DNA of 39,420 nt from an uncultured Pelagibacteraceae bacterium (GCA_902538885.1 CACBGU010000008.1:1-39420), one strand, 5' to 3'. Shown: positions 18,893 through 28,275, numbered from the stretch's first letter. Numbers and translations: made by a program. The notes: generated by a model from the letters alone, not told the origin.

Positions 18893-20352
18893 TATCTTAA
18901 AGCATTAATTAAAGCTTTCGCTTTATTAACTGTTTCCTCATATTCATTTTTAGGTTTACTGTCTGCAACTATACCTGCACCTGCTTGTACATAAAATTTT
19001 TTATTTTTAGCAACTGCAGTTCTTAAAGCTATGCATGTATCAAATTCCCCATTTGCAGAAAAATATCCAATTCCACCAGCATAAACTTTTCTTTTTGTTG
19101 TTTCTAACTCATCTATAATTTCCATAGCTCTAATTTTTGGAGCCCCAGAAACAGTTCCTGCTGGAAAACCAGCTAAGAGCGATTTAAATTTTGAAAATTT
19201 TTTATTATATTCCCCAACTACATTTGAAACTATATGCATAACATGTGAATACCTTTCAATAATGAAGCTTTCTGTAACTTTTACCGAATTTATCTTTGAG
19301 ACTTTACCAGCATCATTTCTACCCAAATCAAGTAACATCAAATGCTCTGAAAGTTCTTTTTTATCTTTAAGAAGGTCTTTTTCATAAAACAGATCTTCTT
19401 TTTTAGTTTTGCCCCTTGGTCTAGTTCCTGCAATTGGTCTTACAGTAATTTTATTATCCCTAAGTCTCACAAGTATTTCAGGGCTTGCGCCAATTATTTG
19501 AAAATCGTCAAAATTGAAGAAAAACATAAAAGGAGAAGGGTTCGTTACTCTTAGTTTTTTATAAATATCTAATGGTTTCTTTGTTAATTTTGCCTCAAAT
19601 CTTTGGCTTAAAACAACCTGAAAAATATCTCCTAATTTAATATATTTTTTTGCCTTATTAACCATTGATAAAAATTTATTTTTTGAAGTGTTAGATTTCA
19701 CTTTTATATTTTTTGATTTTTGAATTATTTTTTTATCAATATTTTTGATTGATGACTGAATTAGTAATTTAAATAAATCAGATTTAATTTCTTCATATTT
19801 ATTTTTATAGTTTTTAATTTTTTCATCTTTAAAAATATTAGATATGTAAAAAATTTCTTTTTTTAAATTATCATGAATGACTAAAGTTCTTGGACGTAGA
19901 AGCCTTACATCTGGCAAATTAAGATCGTTTTTACAATTATTTGGAATTTTTTCTATGTATCTGATTGAATCATAAGAAAAATATCCAGAGATTAATGAGC
20001 AAATGTTAGGTAAATTTTTGGGAGTTTCAAATTTGAAATCTTCAATGATTTTTTCAATTAATTTATTTGGTTTATCTTTTAATTTCCTTTTTTTATTTGT
20101 TTGAATTAGATAAGAATTATTATTATTAAATTCCCAAATTTTATCGGGATTTTTACCAAATATTGTATATCTACCTTTGATTTTACCTTTTTCTACAGAT
20201 TCAAATATAAAACTATTTTTTTCCTCTAGGAAATTATCTATTAGGTTTAATACTTCTTCATCATTTTTTACTTTCTTTTTAGTAAAGATGATTTGATTTT
20301 TTTTGCTTCTGTGTCGAAACTTAAAATCTTTGAAGCTTCGATTAATAATCAT
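18892..20352 (-). CDS. trpE: Anthranilate synthase component I
   Basis: Chorismate-utilising enzyme making anthranilate. The C-terminal catalytic domain shows NPSPFMFFF, IIGASPEILVR, the diagnostic PIAGTRPRGKTKKED, LLDLGRNDAGKV, ERYSHVMHIVS, FPAGTVSGAPKIRAMEII and VQAGAGIVADS. The N-terminal domain, which holds the tryptophan feedback site in the family, is present with ESVEKGKIKGRYTIFG. Length (486) is normal. It overlaps the ppiD-like gene by 4 bases and trpG by 1. No leader peptide or attenuator precedes it, because the gene starts inside its neighbour. Confidence 0.96.
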   Translation of the reverse strand: MIINRSFKDFKFRHRSKKNQIIFTKKKVKNDEEVLNLIDNFLEEKNSFIFESVEKGKIKGRYTIFGKNPDKIWEFNNNNSYLIQTNKKRKLKDKPNKLIEKIIEDFKFETPKNLPNICSLISGYFSYDSIRYIEKIPNNCKNDLNLPDVRLLRPRTLVIHDNLKKEIFYISNIFKDEKIKNYKNKYEEIKSDLFKLLIQSSIKNIDKKIIQKSKNIKVKSNTSKNKFLSMVNKAKKYIKLGDIFQVVLSQRFEAKLTKKPLDIYKKLRVTNPSPFMFFFNFDDFQIIGASPEILVRLRDNKITVRPIAGTRPRGKTKKEDLFYEKDLLKDKKELSEHLMLLDLGRNDAGKVSKINSVKVTESFIIERYSHVMHIVSNVVGEYNKKFSKFKSLLAGFPAGTVSGAPKIRAMEIIDELETTKRKVYAGGIGYFSANGEFDTCIALRTAVAKNKKFYVQAGAGIVADSKPKNEYEETVNKAKALINALR

Positions 20353-21767
20353 TTGAAATAATTTTTAACTCTATCAATAGTTTTTTGATTTAATTGAACT
20401 TGATATTTATCATTAAGTAATTGATCATAAGATTGTAATATGCTTTTTCTATTATTTGTATTTTCGCTATTTACAAATTTAAGATATTTTTCATCAGTTT
20501 TGTTAAATGAATTTTTATTTGTTCCAGTAATTTTTAATAAATAAATTTTATCTTCTTTATTTACTAGAGCAAAAGAGTTTACAGGTAACGCATAAAGCAT
20601 TTTTACTGAATTAATATCAATCAGTTTGTCATCCTCTATGGAATTAATGGAAGAATATTCTTTATTTGAACCTGCAAGTTCTTCAAATTTTGAATTATCA
20701 AATTTCTTGTTTTGAATTTCTTCTATAATTTCTCTATTGTAATCAAATTTACCTTTTTGATATATTAACTCGACTATTTCTCCTTTAATGATTTCATCAT
20801 TTAAATCTGGAGCTCGATTATATTGATTATCAATATTATAAAGTAAAAAGTTATCACCACTTTCTATCAAGTCTATTTTAGATGCTTTCTTAGAATAAAT
20901 TAGATCTTCATTAATCTGTTTACTAGAGCTAGGTGCAAACTCATTTACTTCAATAATGTCAACATTTATATCTTCTAATATAGTGTCAAATGTACTTCCT
21001 TGAGAAATTTTGTTTTCAATAGAGTCTATTTCATCAAAAAACTCTTGATTGAATTCTTCAATTCCAATTAGATTTTTTGGATTTAAAATTACATACTTAA
21101 AATCTATATATTCTCTTTTTAGTTGATCTTTATTTTCGTCAATGAATGCTTCAATTTCATTTGCTGTGTAATCATCTTTTGTTTTATATAGATTTTCCAT
21201 ATCAAAATACTCGATATCCAAAGATTTATTATTTTCCTCAAACTTTTTTTCTATCAAAAAATTTGGTGTTATTGTTCCAGCACCAATAAAATCAAATAAA
21301 TGTTTCTGTAATTCTCTATTTTTTAATTTCAATTCAAACATTGGGGCTGAAAGGTTGTTAGAGAGTAAAAATTTTTCATATTTAATTCTCTGAAAAGTGC
21401 CATTTTCATCATGGAAATTTTTATTTTCTTTAATGTTTTTAAATATGGTTCTTTCGTTTATTGAAAGATTAAAATCTTTAATTTCTAAATCAATCAATGT
21501 AGTTGAAATTAATCCTGATAATAATTCCTCAATAATATTGTTGTCTAAATTATCCCGAATAGCTTCTTGTGAAATTCCACTTTGATTAACATAGTCAATA
21601 AAATCTTGGGTTGTTACATTTGTTTTATTTATTTTTGCAATATTGTTTTGATTGTTTGTACTAAACCCACCACCAAAACCACCAAAGCCAAAAGCGATAA
21701 TGATTATTACAATTAACACCAATCCACCTAATTGTTTAAAGCCTAAGTTTTTTAATTTTTCAATCAT
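20349..21767 (-). CDS. PpiD/SurA-N-type membrane-anchored periplasmic folding factor
   Basis: Probable inner-membrane-anchored chaperone facing the periplasm. One N-terminal membrane helix lies at about residues 13-29, followed by a glycine-rich turn (GFGGFGGGF). A SurA_N-like helical domain spans about 40-200 (typical IAKINKTNVTTQDFIDYV start and repeated EELLSGLISTTLIDLE). At 472 residues it is clearly shorter than canonical PpiD (about 620). The region where the parvulin PPIase domain should be (about 220-340) shows no obvious family motif. It heads the minus-strand trp operon, overlapping trpE by 4 bases, a linkage seen in other alphaproteobacteria. Chaperone role is inferred from architecture and neighbourhood. 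Confidence 0.78.
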   Translation of the reverse strand: MIEKLKNLGFKQLGGLVLIVIIIIAFGFGGFGGGFSTNNQNNIAKINKTNVTTQDFIDYVNQSGISQEAIRDNLDNNIIEELLSGLISTTLIDLEIKDFNLSINERTIFKNIKENKNFHDENGTFQRIKYEKFLLSNNLSAPMFELKLKNRELQKHLFDFIGAGTITPNFLIEKKFEENNKSLDIEYFDMENLYKTKDDYTANEIEAFIDENKDQLKREYIDFKYVILNPKNLIGIEEFNQEFFDEIDSIENKISQGSTFDTILEDINVDIIEVNEFAPSSSKQINEDLIYSKKASKIDLIESGDNFLLYNIDNQYNRAPDLNDEIIKGEIVELIYQKGKFDYNREIIEEIQNKKFDNSKFEELAGSNKEYSSINSIEDDKLIDINSVKMLYALPVNSFALVNKEDKIYLLKITGTNKNSFNKTDEKYLKFVNSENTNNRKSILQSYDQLLNDKYQVQLNQKTIDRVKNYFK

Positions 21768-21823
21768 TGCGTTATAAATTTATTGATCTGTAAAAAACAA
21801 ATCTATAGATTAAAAAGTCAATT
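21768..21823. promoter_or_regulatory. Divergent promoter region between ppiD-like gene and tpiA
   Basis: This 56-base gap is the only non-coding DNA between two divergent gene blocks (ppiD-trpEGDC leftward, tpiA-secG rightward), so it should hold promoters for both. It contains a palindrome-like ATCTATAGAT core at 21801-21810 that would serve as a TATAGA-type element. A TTGATC lies upstream of it at 21783-21788 in the plus direction, with non-ideal 15-base spacing, and a TTGACT lies on the minus strand. I cannot assign the boxes with confidence. Confidence 0.4.
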
Positions 21824-22564
21824 ATGACAAATAAATATATGTATTTTGTAGCTAATTGGAAAATGTTTGGTGATTTAAGAACTCTAAATTCACTTGATAA
21901 AGTAATAAAGTTTTCGAAAAATAATAAAAAAAATAAGTTAAAAATAGTTTATTGCCCACCAAATACATTAATTCGTCCATTATCGAAAAGACTTAAAAAA
22001 ACAAAAATAGAGGTTGGTGCCCAAAACTGTCATCAAAGCTATGACTACGGTGCGCACACTGGCCAAGTAAATTCTACCATGCTTAAAAATGTTGGAGCAA
22101 AGTTTGTTATTTTGGGACATTCAGAGAATAGACAGCTAGATGAGACAGATAATTTAATTAATTTAAAAATTAAAAGTGCAATTAAATCAGGCTTGAAAAT
22201 TATATTTTGTATTGGCGAAACTTTGAAAGAAAGAAGACAAAAAAAAACTAATCAAATTTTAAAAAAACAAATTGAAAAAGGATTAAAATCGATAAAGAAT
22301 AAGTCTAAAATTATTATAGCCTATGAACCTGTATGGTCTATTGGAACAGGTGTAATTCCAAAAGAAGCTGATTTAAATAAAACTATTTCATTTATTAAAA
22401 GTAGATTTGAAAAAAATTATCCTAAAATTTTATATGGTGGATCTGTAAATACTAATAACGTAAGTACATTAAAAAAAATTCCCAACATTGATGGTTTTTT
22501 GATAGGAGGCGCATCTCAGAATCCAAAAAAATTTATTGATATAATTCAAAAAACCATTAAGTAG
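21824..22564 (+). CDS. tpiA: Triosephosphate isomerase
   Basis: Interconverts dihydroxyacetone phosphate and glyceraldehyde 3-phosphate in central carbon metabolism. Catalytic residues are visible: Lys13 in NWKM, His99 in LGHSENR, and Glu168 in AYEPVWSIGTG. The phosphate-binding loop YGGSV is near the C-terminus. Length (246) is normal. The sequence is lysine-rich, as expected for an AT-rich genome. secG follows within 7 bases. Confidence 0.97.
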   Translation: MTNKYMYFVANWKMFGDLRTLNSLDKVIKFSKNNKKNKLKIVYCPPNTLIRPLSKRLKKTKIEVGAQNCHQSYDYGAHTGQVNSTMLKNVGAKFVILGHSENRQLDETDNLINLKIKSAIKSGLKIIFCIGETLKERRQKKTNQILKKQIEKGLKSIKNKSKIIIAYEPVWSIGTGVIPKEADLNKTISFIKSRFEKNYPKILYGGSVNTNNVSTLKKIPNIDGFLIGGASQNPKKFIDIIQKTIK

Positions 22565-22570
22565 ATCCGC

Positions 22571-22870
22571 ATGGAAACTTTATTATTAGTAATCAACATC
22601 ATACTTGCAGTTATTTTAGTTCTTTTGGTTTTATTGCAAAAATCAGAAGGAGGAGCACTTGGTATTGGTGTGTCGCAAGAAAATTTTATGTTATCTAGAT
22701 CAGCAGGAAGTTTCATGACAAAAGCTACTGCAATCGTAGCTACCTTATTTATTATCTGTAGTTTAGCTCTTACAATAATTTCTAGAGCAGAACTTACTCC
22801 AACTGGCTCAGTATTAGATACAGTTGAGGAAAAAACTGAAGATACACCCTCAATTCCAGAAAATAATTAA
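22571..22870 (+). CDS. secG: Preprotein translocase subunit SecG
   Basis: Small accessory subunit of the SecYEG channel in the inner membrane. Two membrane helices are visible (about residues 3-21 and 50-70) joined by the conserved loop LLQKSEGGALGIGVSQ. A short acidic tail follows. Length (99) fits. The tpiA-secG-pyrG order is common in alphaproteobacteria and supports the call. Confidence 0.95.
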   Translation: METLLLVINIILAVILVLLVLLQKSEGGALGIGVSQENFMLSRSAGSFMTKATAIVATLFIICSLALTIISRAELTPTGSVLDTVEEKTEDTPSIPENN

Positions 22871-22877
22871 TTAATCC

Positions 22878-22906
22878 TTTTCAATTCATTTTTTATTCGC
22901 TATAAG
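22878..22906 (+). promoter_or_regulatory. Possible pyrG promoter giving a near-leaderless mRNA
   Basis: TTTTCA (22878-22883) and TATAAG (22901-22906) are 17 bases apart in the 44-base gap before pyrG. A start about 7 bases past the second box would fall at about 22913, one or two bases before the ATG at 22915. There is no Shine-Dalgarno sequence between the TATAAG box and the ATG. The match is modest and could be chance. Confidence 0.33.
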
Positions 22907-22914
22907 ATACCTCC

Positions 22915-24531
22915 ATGGCGCGATATATATTTGTCACTGGCGGCGTGGTTTCTTCTCTTGGAAAAGGTCTTTCTTCTGCATCCCTTGCTTATCTATTACA
23001 ATCAAGAGGTTTCAAAGTTCGTTTAAGAAAATTAGATCCTTATTTAAATGTGGATCCGGGAACAATGAGTCCGTTTCAACATGGGGAAGTTTTTGTAACC
23101 GATGATGGGGCTGAAACAGATTTAGATCTAGGTCACTATGAAAGATTTTCAGGTGTTACTGCAAAGATAACAGATAACATCACAAGCGGAAAAATTTATA
23201 GCGATGTTCTTAGAAAAGAAAGAAAAGGTCAGTATTTAGGTAAAACAGTTCAAGTTATTCCACATATTACAGATAGAATTAAAGAATTTATAAAACACGA
23301 CACATCTAAAGAAGATTTTGTCATTTGTGAAATAGGGGGAATAGTAGGGGATATAGAGAGCTTACCATTTGTAGAAGCAATTAGACAATTTTCAAATGAC
23401 ATTGGTAAAAAAAATGCATTATTTATTCATTTAACTTTAGTTCCCTATTTAAAAGCATCAGATGAAATAAAAACAAAACCAACCCAACACTCAGTTAAAG
23501 AATTAAGAAGTATAGGTATTCAACCAGATATAATAATTTGTAGATCAGAAAGACCTATACCTTTAGATCATAGAAAGAAAATTTCATTGTTTTGTAATGT
23601 TGATATTAAAAATGTAATTGAAACTGTTGATGTAAAAACTATTTATGAGGCACCGATTAGTTTTTTTAATCAAAAATTAGATATTCAAGTTTTAAATTAT
23701 TTTAAATTAAAATCAAAAAAACCTGCAAATTTGAAACCTTGGAAAAAAATAACTAAAATTACTCTTAATACCAAAAGACATGTTAATATCGCAATTATTG
23801 GAAAATACGTTGAATTAAAGGATGCTTATAAATCTTTAGATGAAGCACTTACTCATGGAGGGATATCCAATAATCTTAAAGTTAATTTGGTTAGAATAGA
23901 TTCTGAAAAATTAAAAGTATCAGAAATAAAAAATAAACTTAAAAATGTTTCAGGAATTTTAATTCCAGGTGGATTTGGTAAAAGAGGAACTGAGGGCAAA
24001 ATTGAAGCGATAAGATATGCAAGAATAAATAAAATTCCATTCCTTGGAATTTGTTATGGTATGCAAATGGCAATAATTGAATTTGCTAGAAACCAATTAA
24101 AGATTAAAAAAGCAACTTCTTCTGAGTTTGATAAACGTGGTGTTCATATTATTGGCTTGATGCATGAATGGGAGAAAAGTGGCAGAAAAGTTAAAGGAAC
24201 AGATAAAGACTTAGGAGGTACCATGAGACTTGGTTCTTATGATGCTATCTTAAAAGATAAATCTAAAATTAGAGATATTTATAAATCTAGATTAATAAAA
24301 GAGAGACATAGACATAGATATGAAGTGGATATTTCATATAAAGAAAAATTTGAAAAAAAAGGATTAATATTTTCAGGTTTATCTCCAGATCATAAGCTTC
24401 CAGAGATAATAGAACTTAAAAATCATCCTTGCTTTATAGGAGTTCAGTTCCATCCTGAATTTAAATCTAGACCTTTGAACCCACATCCTTTATTCTCTTC
24501 TTTTATCAAAGCAGCAAAAAATCATAGATGA
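22915..24531 (+). CDS. pyrG: CTP synthase
   Basis: Amidates UTP to CTP using glutamine. The N-terminal synthetase domain starts with FVTGGVVSSLGKGLSSASLA (P-loop) and includes LDPYLNVDPGTMSPFQHGEVFVT-type motif and CEIGGIVGDIESLPF. The C-terminal glutamine amidotransferase domain has GICYGMQ with nucleophile Cys380 and GVQFHPEFKSRP. Length (538) is normal. It overlaps kdsA by 4 bases. The CTP made here feeds cdsA, ispDF and CMP-Kdo synthesis. Confidence 0.98.
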   Translation: MARYIFVTGGVVSSLGKGLSSASLAYLLQSRGFKVRLRKLDPYLNVDPGTMSPFQHGEVFVTDDGAETDLDLGHYERFSGVTAKITDNITSGKIYSDVLRKERKGQYLGKTVQVIPHITDRIKEFIKHDTSKEDFVICEIGGIVGDIESLPFVEAIRQFSNDIGKKNALFIHLTLVPYLKASDEIKTKPTQHSVKELRSIGIQPDIIICRSERPIPLDHRKKISLFCNVDIKNVIETVDVKTIYEAPISFFNQKLDIQVLNYFKLKSKKPANLKPWKKITKITLNTKRHVNIAIIGKYVELKDAYKSLDEALTHGGISNNLKVNLVRIDSEKLKVSEIKNKLKNVSGILIPGGFGKRGTEGKIEAIRYARINKIPFLGICYGMQMAIIEFARNQLKIKKATSSEFDKRGVHIIGLMHEWEKSGRKVKGTDKDLGGTMRLGSYDAILKDKSKIRDIYKSRLIKERHRHRYEVDISYKEKFEKKGLIFSGLSPDHKLPEIIELKNHPCFIGVQFHPEFKSRPLNPHPLFSSFIKAAKNHR

Positions 24532-25352
24532 GTGCGATTAAAGTAAATTGTGAAAATATAGAAATTTCAAACAATAATAAGATTTGTATTATCGCAGGTC
24601 CATGTCAGTTAGAGACAGAGCAACATGCAATGGATATGGCAGGAAAAATTAAGGAAATTACCTCAAAATTTGGCCTTGGATTTATTTACAAAACTTCATT
24701 TGATAAAGCTAACAGAACCAGTTTAAAAGGTAAAAGGGGAGCAGGATTAGATGCATCACTTCCCGTATTTGATAAAATTAAAAAAGAATTGAATGTCCCT
24801 ATTTTAACAGACATTCATAATGCTGAACAATGTGAAATTGTTTCAAAACATGTTGATGTTTTACAAATCCCAGCTTTTTTATGTCGACAAACAGATTTAT
24901 TAATTACTGCAGCTAAAACAAATAAAATTATTAATGTAAAAAAAGGTCAGTTCTTAGCACCCTGGGATATGGTAAATGTAACTAAAAAAATTTCAGACTC
25001 AGGAAATAAAAACATCTTAGTCACAGAAAGAGGCGCAAGTTTTGGATATAACACTTTAGTCTCTGACATGAGATCATTACCTATTATGGCAAAGAATGGT
25101 TATCCAGTAATTTTCGATGCAACTCATTCCGTTCAACAACCAGGTGGACAAGGAGAATCCTCTGGTGGTCAAAGAGAATTTGTTGAATATTTAGCAAGAG
25201 CAGCTGTTGCGGTTGGAGTTGCAGGTGTATTTATTGAAACGCATCAAGATCCTGACAATGCTCCATCGGATGGACCAAACATGGTACCATTGAATAAATT
25301 AGAGAATCTATTAAAACAATTAAACGATATAGATAATCTAATTAAAAAATAG
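24528..25352 (+). CDS. kdsA: 3-deoxy-8-phosphooctulonate synthase
   Basis: Condenses PEP with arabinose 5-phosphate to Kdo-8-phosphate for the LPS inner core. Signatures IIAGPCQLE, FIYKTSFDKANRTS, LTDIHNAEQ, FLCRQTDLL, VKKGQFLAPWDM and FDATHSVQQPGG are all present. Length (274) is normal. Neighbouring eno makes its substrate PEP. With the lpx genes in the same window this shows that a Kdo-containing LPS is made. Confidence 0.97.
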   Translation: MSAIKVNCENIEISNNNKICIIAGPCQLETEQHAMDMAGKIKEITSKFGLGFIYKTSFDKANRTSLKGKRGAGLDASLPVFDKIKKELNVPILTDIHNAEQCEIVSKHVDVLQIPAFLCRQTDLLITAAKTNKIINVKKGQFLAPWDMVNVTKKISDSGNKNILVTERGASFGYNTLVSDMRSLPIMAKNGYPVIFDATHSVQQPGGQGESSGGQREFVEYLARAAVAVGVAGVFIETHQDPDNAPSDGPNMVPLNKLENLLKQLNDIDNLIKK

Positions 25353-26608
25353 TGAGTAAAATTTTAAAAGTAAAAGCACGTCAAGTTTTTGACAGTAGAG
25401 GAAATCCAACAGTAGAGGCTGAAGTTTATACAAAAAATAATAGCGCATCCGCTATTTGTCCTTCAGGTGCTTCCACAGGAACTTTTGAAGCTTTTGAAAA
25501 AAGAGATAAAAATAATAAACGGTATTTAGGAAAAAGCGTATTAAATGCAGTTAACTTAGTTAACACAAAGATTTCAAAAAAATTAAAAGGACAAAGTATC
25601 CATAATCAAGAAAGAATTGATACTTTGTTAATTAACTTAGATGGTACAAGACAAAAATCTAACTTAGGAGCTAATGCGATGTTAGCAGTTTCTATGGCTG
25701 TTAAAAAACTGTCTGCAAAAGCAAAAAAATTACCTTTGTATAAAACTTTTTTTCAAAAAAATAACTTTCAATTACCTTATCCATTAATGAACATTATCAA
25801 TGGTGGAGCGCATGCAAATAATGGTCTTAGAATTCAAGAATTTATGATCAGACCTGATCGAGCAAAAAGTTTTTCTGAGGCGATGCGTATTTGTTTCATT
25901 GTTATTAAAAACTTAAGTAAATTAATTAAAGATAAAGGTTTATCAACCTCAGTAGGTGATGAAGGTGGTTTTGCGCCCATGATAAGTAGTAATAAACAAG
26001 CTTTAGATTTGATAGTGAGTGCAATAAAAAAATCAGGATTTATTAATGGTAAAGACGTTTCTATTTGCCTGGATGTGGCTGCTAATGAATTATATAAAAA
26101 GAATAAATATTCTATTCATTCAAAAAGTTATATTTCAGTAGATAAATCTATTAAAGAATATCAAAAAATTATTAACAAATATAAAATTAAGTCTATTGAG
26201 GATCCATTTGCTGAAAATGATTGGTTGGCATGGAATAAATTAATGAAATCAATAAAAAAAGTTCAGATCGTCGGAGATGATTTGTATGTAACAAATCTTG
26301 AAAGATTGAAGAAAGGTTTCTTGAATATTTCTTCAAATTCTATCTTAATCAAGCTAAATCAAATTGGTACTGTTTCAGAAACGTTGGATGTAATTAAATT
26401 TGCTCAAACAATTGGATATAAAACAGTTATATCTCATCGATCAGGTGATAGTGAGGATACGTTTATTGCGGATTTAGCAGTAGGCACTAATTCAAATCAA
26501 ATTAAAACTGGGTCTTTAGCTAGATCTGAAAGGGTTGCAAAATACAATCAATTAATCCGTATTGAAGAAGAACTTGGAAAAAAAGCTAGGATGAATAAGA
26601 TCAATTAA
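25352..26608 (+). CDS. eno: Enolase
   Basis: Glycolytic enzyme interconverting 2-phosphoglycerate and PEP, and part of RNA degradosomes in some bacteria. Motifs: ARQVFDSRGNPTVE, CPSGASTG, NIINGGAHANNGLRIQEFMI, SVGDEGGFAP, SIEDPFAENDW, VGDDLYVTN, LIKLNQIGTVSE and SHRSGDSEDTFIADLAVG. Length (418) is normal. The start is GTG, sharing its G with the TAG stop of kdsA. Non-ATG starts are rare in this window, so this gene is probably translated by coupling to kdsA. Confidence 0.97.
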   Translation: MSKILKVKARQVFDSRGNPTVEAEVYTKNNSASAICPSGASTGTFEAFEKRDKNNKRYLGKSVLNAVNLVNTKISKKLKGQSIHNQERIDTLLINLDGTRQKSNLGANAMLAVSMAVKKLSAKAKKLPLYKTFFQKNNFQLPYPLMNIINGGAHANNGLRIQEFMIRPDRAKSFSEAMRICFIVIKNLSKLIKDKGLSTSVGDEGGFAPMISSNKQALDLIVSAIKKSGFINGKDVSICLDVAANELYKKNKYSIHSKSYISVDKSIKEYQKIINKYKIKSIEDPFAENDWLAWNKLMKSIKKVQIVGDDLYVTNLERLKKGFLNISSNSILIKLNQIGTVSETLDVIKFAQTIGYKTVISHRSGDSEDTFIADLAVGTNSNQIKTGSLARSERVAKYNQLIRIEEELGKKARMNKIN

Positions 26609-26910
26609 TGCTTCGATTAATAAAAAGAAATTATTTTTTATTAATATCTGTTTTTCTTATTTTTTATTTTGGTTTTAACTTAGTATCTGGAGAAAGAGGC
26701 CTTTTTTCGTATATAGAAAAGAAGGAACTTTTGTCTAACTTGAAAAAAGAAGAATTAACCCTAACTAATAAAATAGAAGATATGGATCATAAAAATTCAC
26801 TTCTAAGTACTAATTTAGATCTTGATTATATTGAGACTTTAATTAGAGAACGATTTTTATTTGGTAAAAAAAATGAGACAATTTATATAATTAAAAAAGA
26901 TGAAAAGTAG
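26608..26910 (+). CDS. FtsB/DivIC-like septum formation initiator
   Basis: Small bitopic membrane protein expected to join FtsL and FtsQ at the division site. One membrane helix spans about residues 8-26, followed by a coiled coil (about 33-70) and the family end motif around [16 protein letters not shown], which matches the usual IEERARELGMVKPGE pattern. Length (100) fits. Placement directly after eno is the classic site for ftsB. It overlaps lipA by 11 bases. The pyruvate dehydrogenase genes often found between this gene and lipA are absent here. Confidence 0.87.
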   Translation: MLRLIKRNYFLLISVFLIFYFGFNLVSGERGLFSYIEKKELLSNLKKEELTLTNKIEDMDHKNSLLSTNLDLDYIETLIRERFLFGKKNETIYIIKKDEK

Positions 26911-27820
26911 ACATCCAGAAAAAAAAAACAAACCAGTTAATCCGATTAAAAAAAAACCAGAATGGATTAGATCAAAGCTTACAAATAGTAAGGAATTCTT
27001 TTTAACCAAAACAATAGTAAATAATAATAATCTTGTAACTGTTTGTCAGGAAGCAAACTGTCCTAATATAACTGAATGCTGGAGTAAGCGACATGCAACT
27101 TTTATGATTATGGGAGACACCTGCACAAGAGCCTGTGCTTTTTGTGATGTTAAAACTGGTGTACCAGGAAAATTAGATCAACTTGAACCTGTTAAGATTG
27201 CAGAAGCAGTAAAAAAATTAAATTTAAAACATGTTGTAATTACTTCAGTGGATAGAGATGATTTAGATGACGGTGGATCAGAACATTTTTTTGAAGTGAT
27301 TAATCAAACTAGAAACAAGAACCCGAATACAACTACTGAGGTTCTCACACCTGATTTTTTAAGAAAAGGAGATGCATATAAAAAAGTTTTAGAAGCTAAA
27401 CCAGATGTTTTTAATCATAATATTGAAACTGTCCCTAGTCTTTATTTAAAAGTTCGACCAGGATCTAGATATTTTGCATCTTTAGAACTTTTGAAAAATG
27501 TAAAAAAAGTTAACAAAAATATTTTTACTAAATCGGGAATAATGGTTGGCTTAGGGGAGACAAGAGACGAAATTTTACAAGTCATGGATGATTTAAGAGC
27601 TGCAGATGTTGATTTCATAACGATTGGTCAATATTTACAACCTTCAACTAAACATTATCCATTAGACCGATACTATACACCAAAAGAATTTGAAGATTTA
27701 GGAACAATTGCAAAAGCTAAAGGATTTTTGCTAGTGTCTTCATCCCCTTTAACTAGATCTTCATATCATGCGGATGAAGATTTTGCGAAACTTCAACAAA
27801 ATAGATTAAAAAACAATTAA
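26900..27820 (+). CDS. lipA: Lipoyl synthase
   Basis: Radical SAM enzyme inserting two sulfurs into octanoyl groups on lipoyl domains. The sacrificial cluster cysteines are Cys49, Cys54 and Cys60 ([12 protein letters not shown]), and the radical SAM cluster is Cys75, Cys79, Cys82 (CTRACAFC). The C-terminal [12 protein letters not shown] contains the conserved serine that binds the auxiliary cluster. Length (306) is typical. The gene starts inside the ftsB-like gene and shares one base with the next gene. Confidence 0.98.
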   Translation: MKSRHPEKKNKPVNPIKKKPEWIRSKLTNSKEFFLTKTIVNNNNLVTVCQEANCPNITECWSKRHATFMIMGDTCTRACAFCDVKTGVPGKLDQLEPVKIAEAVKKLNLKHVVITSVDRDDLDDGGSEHFFEVINQTRNKNPNTTTEVLTPDFLRKGDAYKKVLEAKPDVFNHNIETVPSLYLKVRPGSRYFASLELLKNVKKVNKNIFTKSGIMVGLGETRDEILQVMDDLRAADVDFITIGQYLQPSTKHYPLDRYYTPKEFEDLGTIAKAKGFLLVSSSPLTRSSYHADEDFAKLQQNRLKNN

Positions 27821-28275
27821 TGCCAAAAGCATCAGTTAAGCGATTAATTGATAACAGAAAAGATAAGCTAATTGAGTTTGTTTTAGATATTGAAAAGTAC
27901 CCAGAATTTATTCCTTTCTGCGATAATTCAAAAGTTTATGAGAGAACTGATAACGGCGATACAATAAATATTATAGCAGATCTTACAATTGGTAAGGGGC
28001 CGTTTAAGGATACATTTAAAAGTGAAGTTAAATTAAATAAAAAAGATGATCATATTCATGTTGTTAATTTAGGTGGACCATTAAATCATTTAGAAAATAA
28101 TTGGAAATTTATTGAGATAGGAAATGATACAGAAGGTTACAAGACAGAAGTTGAATTTGACATTGATTTTGAAATTGAAAATAAATTTTTAAATATTTTG
28201 ATGACCAAATCTTTTCAATTTGGTTTGGAAAAGATAGCAGACGCGTTTCAAAAAAGAGCTGAAAGTATTAAATAA
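27820..28275 (+). CDS. RatA/Coq10-like SRPBCC family protein
   Basis: START-like lipid-binding fold protein. The N-terminus PKASVKRLIDNRKDKLIEFV and YPEFIPFCDNSKV match the Coq10/RatA family (v-D-v-e-k-YPeFlPwC). GPFKDTFKSEVKLNK and the C-terminal helix FQFGLEKIADAFQKRA also fit. In alphaproteobacteria it usually follows lipA, and Coq10-type binding of ubiquinone is the likelier role than the RatA ribosome-association activity claimed in E. coli. Length is 151. Its last 8 bases overlap the 3' end of the cinA-type gene on the other strand. Confidence 0.9.
   Translation: MPKASVKRLIDNRKDKLIEFVLDIEKYPEFIPFCDNSKVYERTDNGDTINIIADLTIGKGPFKDTFKSEVKLNKKDDHIHVVNLGGPLNHLENNWKFIEIGNDTEGYKTEVEFDIDFEIENKFLNILMTKSFQFGLEKIADAFQKRAESIK

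Noticed and set aside
26608..26910. FtsL instead of FtsB/DivIC
   Set aside because: Both are small bitopic coiled-coil proteins, but the position right after eno and the C-terminal motif favour FtsB.
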